Shown: positions 46,801-47,954 of the stretch, piece after piece
Layout: every line of letters begins with the position of its first letter
How positions within the stretch are numbered: the first letter of the stretch is position 1
Virus record (IMG/VR): IMGVR_UViG_3300000956_000007
Coordinates: 1 to 47,954 of that record
Origin: a virus
Length of the DNA stretch: 47,954 bases
Direction: 5' to 3' (one strand)
The notes under the pieces: generated by a model
Told to the model about the DNA's origin: nothing
Seen by the model: the letters and a program-made list of their open reading frames with translations, nothing else
The model's database searches: none
Position numbers and translations under genes: made by a program

Positions 46801-47569
46801 GTGGCATCCTTCAGGTCTTGACTTAACTCAATTTGAGAGAAATGTTCTCAGAAGAATTATTCCTTTCTATTCCTGGATGAGAAAGAGTTTGCCACTACTC
46901 TTAGAGGGTATGGTGATGAATCCAGGAAAAACAGTTATTCCTGCTAAAATTTATGACGCTATTCAAGAAGCTCAAGGAATTGAGACTCCGGGTAGAGCTG
47001 ATCCATTTCCTGTGGATCAGATGTTTCCCGAATGGATTAGAGCTCAAGGTGTAGGACCAATTGCTCAGGGACCTACAGGATTATTAGGTGGAATCAGCGA
47101 CCAGGTACCTCCGGGTTATGTAATGGGCGGTGTTGGTCTTAATCCTTTAACTGAACTAGTTACACAGATTGAATCTCCAGGAAGAACACTTACTAGCTCG
47201 TTGACACCAGCAGCTAAAGTTCCTATGGAACTAATGACTGGACAAAAACTCTTTACAGGCGAACCTATTTCTGGACCAGATGCTAGACCCGGTGCAATGG
47301 AACAATATGTCGGGGAACAGATTCCTATCTATAGTGCGTTCCAAGGTATTGCAGGGGTTACGCCTTTTGGTACAGAAACAAAAAGAGCTAATAGAAGTAA
47401 TGAAGCTGGTACAGAGGCGTTCTTTAACTGGTTAACTGGTTTAGGTGTTAAAGGTACAGGCCCTTACATCAGGCAGGGTCAGTATGAGAGAATGGCTCCG
47501 CTGAAGGCAGAACGTAAGAGTAAAAAGGATGCTTTTATTAAGTACCTTAATGAGCAGCTAGGGAGTTAA
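43868..47569 (+). CDS. Large internal virion protein, 1233 residues
   Basis: The largest gene. N-terminal membrane-like Ala/Gly helix region, Pro-rich stretch (about 200-250) with two PPVGQ sites, a long helical middle and C-terminal segments like WMRKSLPLLLEGMVMNPGKT. Size and place match podovirus ejection proteins; no enzyme motif is clear. Contains five motif copies (44495, 44606, 46232, 46389, 47072). Confidence 0.7.
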   Translation: MPQPTDPTEVLLKYFRGPLQRPGASSVDVAKFILLNADTSRAKAGGLDNGGNEPSLMGRIFDILSRPNYAVAEAVRNPLDKTAFLEGLSGKKKTTFSDVLQDYGVEDPRIRASVGLALDIGLDPTTYIPGGIIAKGATKAGKAIGIGGRVKTLGGNTNLAQKLLNKGEPAFPESFGLPKAEATIPDVLRRPQEGVDFSFGRNALPPPSPPVGQINLNKLPGQLEMPLEGVPKNLPRIKIADYDLNPPVGQMGDVPVKGQGVFRFPDFNVNKIREASKDSAEDIVQKVADGESEAALRVMPRPDDVKVGTREQKAAEEVLKNWDNSRATAQINKQYPDTLNAKQQVKLFYQSLDKAKRRFKNPNSSKIKNAVLSDAYNIYRTVERGLEAKGLVPRLGTGENVRLSEVIQQAGGAKNAQQVLNEFATEIQEGSSTWQAVQALRASGAIKESSTVKNIVEKIAESHATTKSSGVVSDGFMEQFNRILKKMGKASAQAQGVSPAGINATGQIINQVMRLGQTPAQLAINQNRHAINQIVARGVANPAVNHAVTNALQQNLGKLPAWAVTDNKAVDFLMGRVATWWGQSDLRPMSLNSIGASMATASARGHALDNLFKPFNQSQRFEALRLAQGMGTASTPETQQLALQVTKMMDNLVGQVTGQSVVLRSGVHMDMLNKWIDKYNVGFKFTNGKVTNSLGQQIDYSNGVDWLQSWKSADIKDDPKIFLFKLQQAMEQATREKALFDEIGERFGQRVAGGVYKHTITGYPYIQGYYFTEDIAKQIPRVIKDWSTPTGQFNSPVLKLYDRVLSMWKTGVTIYRPAHHIRNMIGDVYLGWMDGVNSVKPYRLAARVQKSMRGAYDTLEDVDDLVRLGVMQKGYGTPNSNEVLFRNRSGVEFTAEQIGAVAHQKGLLEHARTLEDIIDLGEQSKFKPFGGKVQHAARSASELQNHNARLAHFIDKIMKSKGSNLEEIFEAASRRARKWHPSGLDLTQFERNVLRRIIPFYSWMRKSLPLLLEGMVMNPGKTVIPAKIYDAIQEAQGIETPGRADPFPVDQMFPEWIRAQGVGPIAQGPTGLLGGISDQVPPGYVMGGVGLNPLTELVTQIESPGRTLTSSLTPAAKVPMELMTGQKLFTGEPISGPDARPGAMEQYVGEQIPIYSAFQGIAGVTPFGTETKRANRSNEAGTEAFFNWLTGLGVKGTGPYIRQGQYERMAPLKAERKSKKDAFIKYLNEQLGS

Positions 47570-47570
47570 C

Positions 47571-47954
47571 ATGGCTGTTTTAAGACCAATGATTCTACCT
47601 ACTGTGGGAATTCCTCAGGCAGTCGTAGCATCCCGACGCCCTCGGAATATGAATCAGAAGGATTTCTACACTCAGAATTTAAGGCAACAGGATCAATCTC
47701 TTCCTGTAGGCCTGTATCAACAGCAGCAAAATTCAGTTTCGCAAAATCAAAATAGAAATCCAGAGCAGTTTGAAGCAGAACCTTTAACTGGAGATTATAT
47801 CCAAGCTCAGTTAGATAGAATTAATCAGAGGGCTGCTCCTCCAGCACTAGAGCCGGGAGCAAGAGTTAGATCTGCCACAGCTGAATTAGTACAACCGTCT
47901 AACTTTCAGGTGTACTACCAACAGTTAGATGCTATTAGAAATAAATCGCAGCAA
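47571..47954 (+). CDS. Virion-associated lytic transglycosylase, N-terminal part (continues at 1)
   Basis: Starts ATG at 47571, one base after the stop of the large internal protein, and stays open to the end of the window, continuing in frame at position 1. This part is Gln/Pro-rich and probably disordered. Carries motif copy 47703 as SLPVGL. Confidence 0.8.
   Translation, partial: MAVLRPMILPTVGIPQAVVASRRPRNMNQKDFYTQNLRQQDQSLPVGLYQQQQNSVSQNQNRNPEQFEAEPLTGDYIQAQLDRINQRAAPPALEPGARVRSATAELVQPSNFQVYYQQLDAIRNKSQQ
47905..47954. repeat. Terminal direct repeat, copy 2 (circular overlap)
   Basis: Identical to bases 1-50; see the first copy. Confidence 0.95.

Larger units (their letters stand above)
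1684..47710. repeat. Dispersed 8-base motif CCTGTAGG, 40 exact copies
   Basis: Starts of exact copies. Plus orientation: 2394, 3695, 6746, 7489, 9807, 10356, 13985, 18172, 20595, 22820, 25314, 26484, 30471, 36034, 36205, 38803, 44495, 44606, 47703. Reverse (CCTACAGG): 1684, 1861, 3671, 6861, 9060, 14362, 15616, 18276, 20050, 21662, 22389, 23843, 24592, 31256, 34187, 40826, 42788, 43052, 46232, 46389, 47072. Flanks favour pyrimidines before (CCCC, CCTT) and YC after. Read by eye, so a few could be missed. Confidence 0.85.

Overview
The window is a complete, circularly permuted phage genome of about 47.9 kb. The first 50 bases are repeated exactly as the last 50, and one gene (a virion-associated transglycosylase) runs across the junction. 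By eye the DNA is fairly AT-rich (roughly 40-43% GC). A WhiB-family iron-sulphur regulator, a leaderless promoter in front of it, and many small zinc-binding genes of the kind seen in actinobacteriophages point to an actinobacterial host. Low GC plus whiB would fit a phage of freshwater Nanopelagicales-like actinobacteria, but that is inference. No integrase, excisionase, partition system or CRISPR array is visible, so the phage looks lytic.

Layout. A rightward late block starts near 26349 and runs through the end of the window into position 2818: small terminase, large terminase, portal, putative head proteins, scaffold, major capsid, tail-fibre-like protein, adaptor, tail nozzle-like protein, internal virion proteins, transglycosylase, membrane proteins/holin, amidase and whiB. 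No tape-measure or tail-tube gene is recognisable. Portal, adaptor, nozzle and very large internal proteins suggest a short-tailed (podovirus) particle. A leftward block from 24866 down to 2664 carries replication, recombination and nucleotide metabolism: winged-helix regulator, XRE regulator, SNF2 helicase, HNH nuclease, Cas4-like exonuclease, Sak4-type ATPase with a likely ssDNA-binding partner, uracil-DNA glycosylase, primase-helicase, family A DNA polymerase, RuvC-like resolvase and dUTPase. Between them lie about fifty tiny genes, mostly joined by ATGA or TAATG overlaps, and many with CxxC/His zinc motifs. Two canonical tRNAs (Arg-TCT, Leu-TAA) match the heavy use of AGA and TTA codons.

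Control. The two blocks diverge from a region at 24867-26348 that holds two small duplicated-looking ORFs, tandem repeats and palindromes. They converge at whiB, where a perfect 14-bp hairpin followed by a T tract on the minus strand (an intrinsic terminator for the leftward block) lies inside the whiB cysteine codons.

Two signals stand out beyond ordinary annotation. First, the 8-mer CCTGTAGG, usually with pyrimidines before it and YC after it, occurs 40 times on the two strands (about 1.5 expected), inside genes in different reading frames and in the -35/-10 spacers of leftward promoters. Second, the leftward block contains several non-canonical structured RNAs, including two with a tRNA acceptor stem and T-arm but no normal D-arm.
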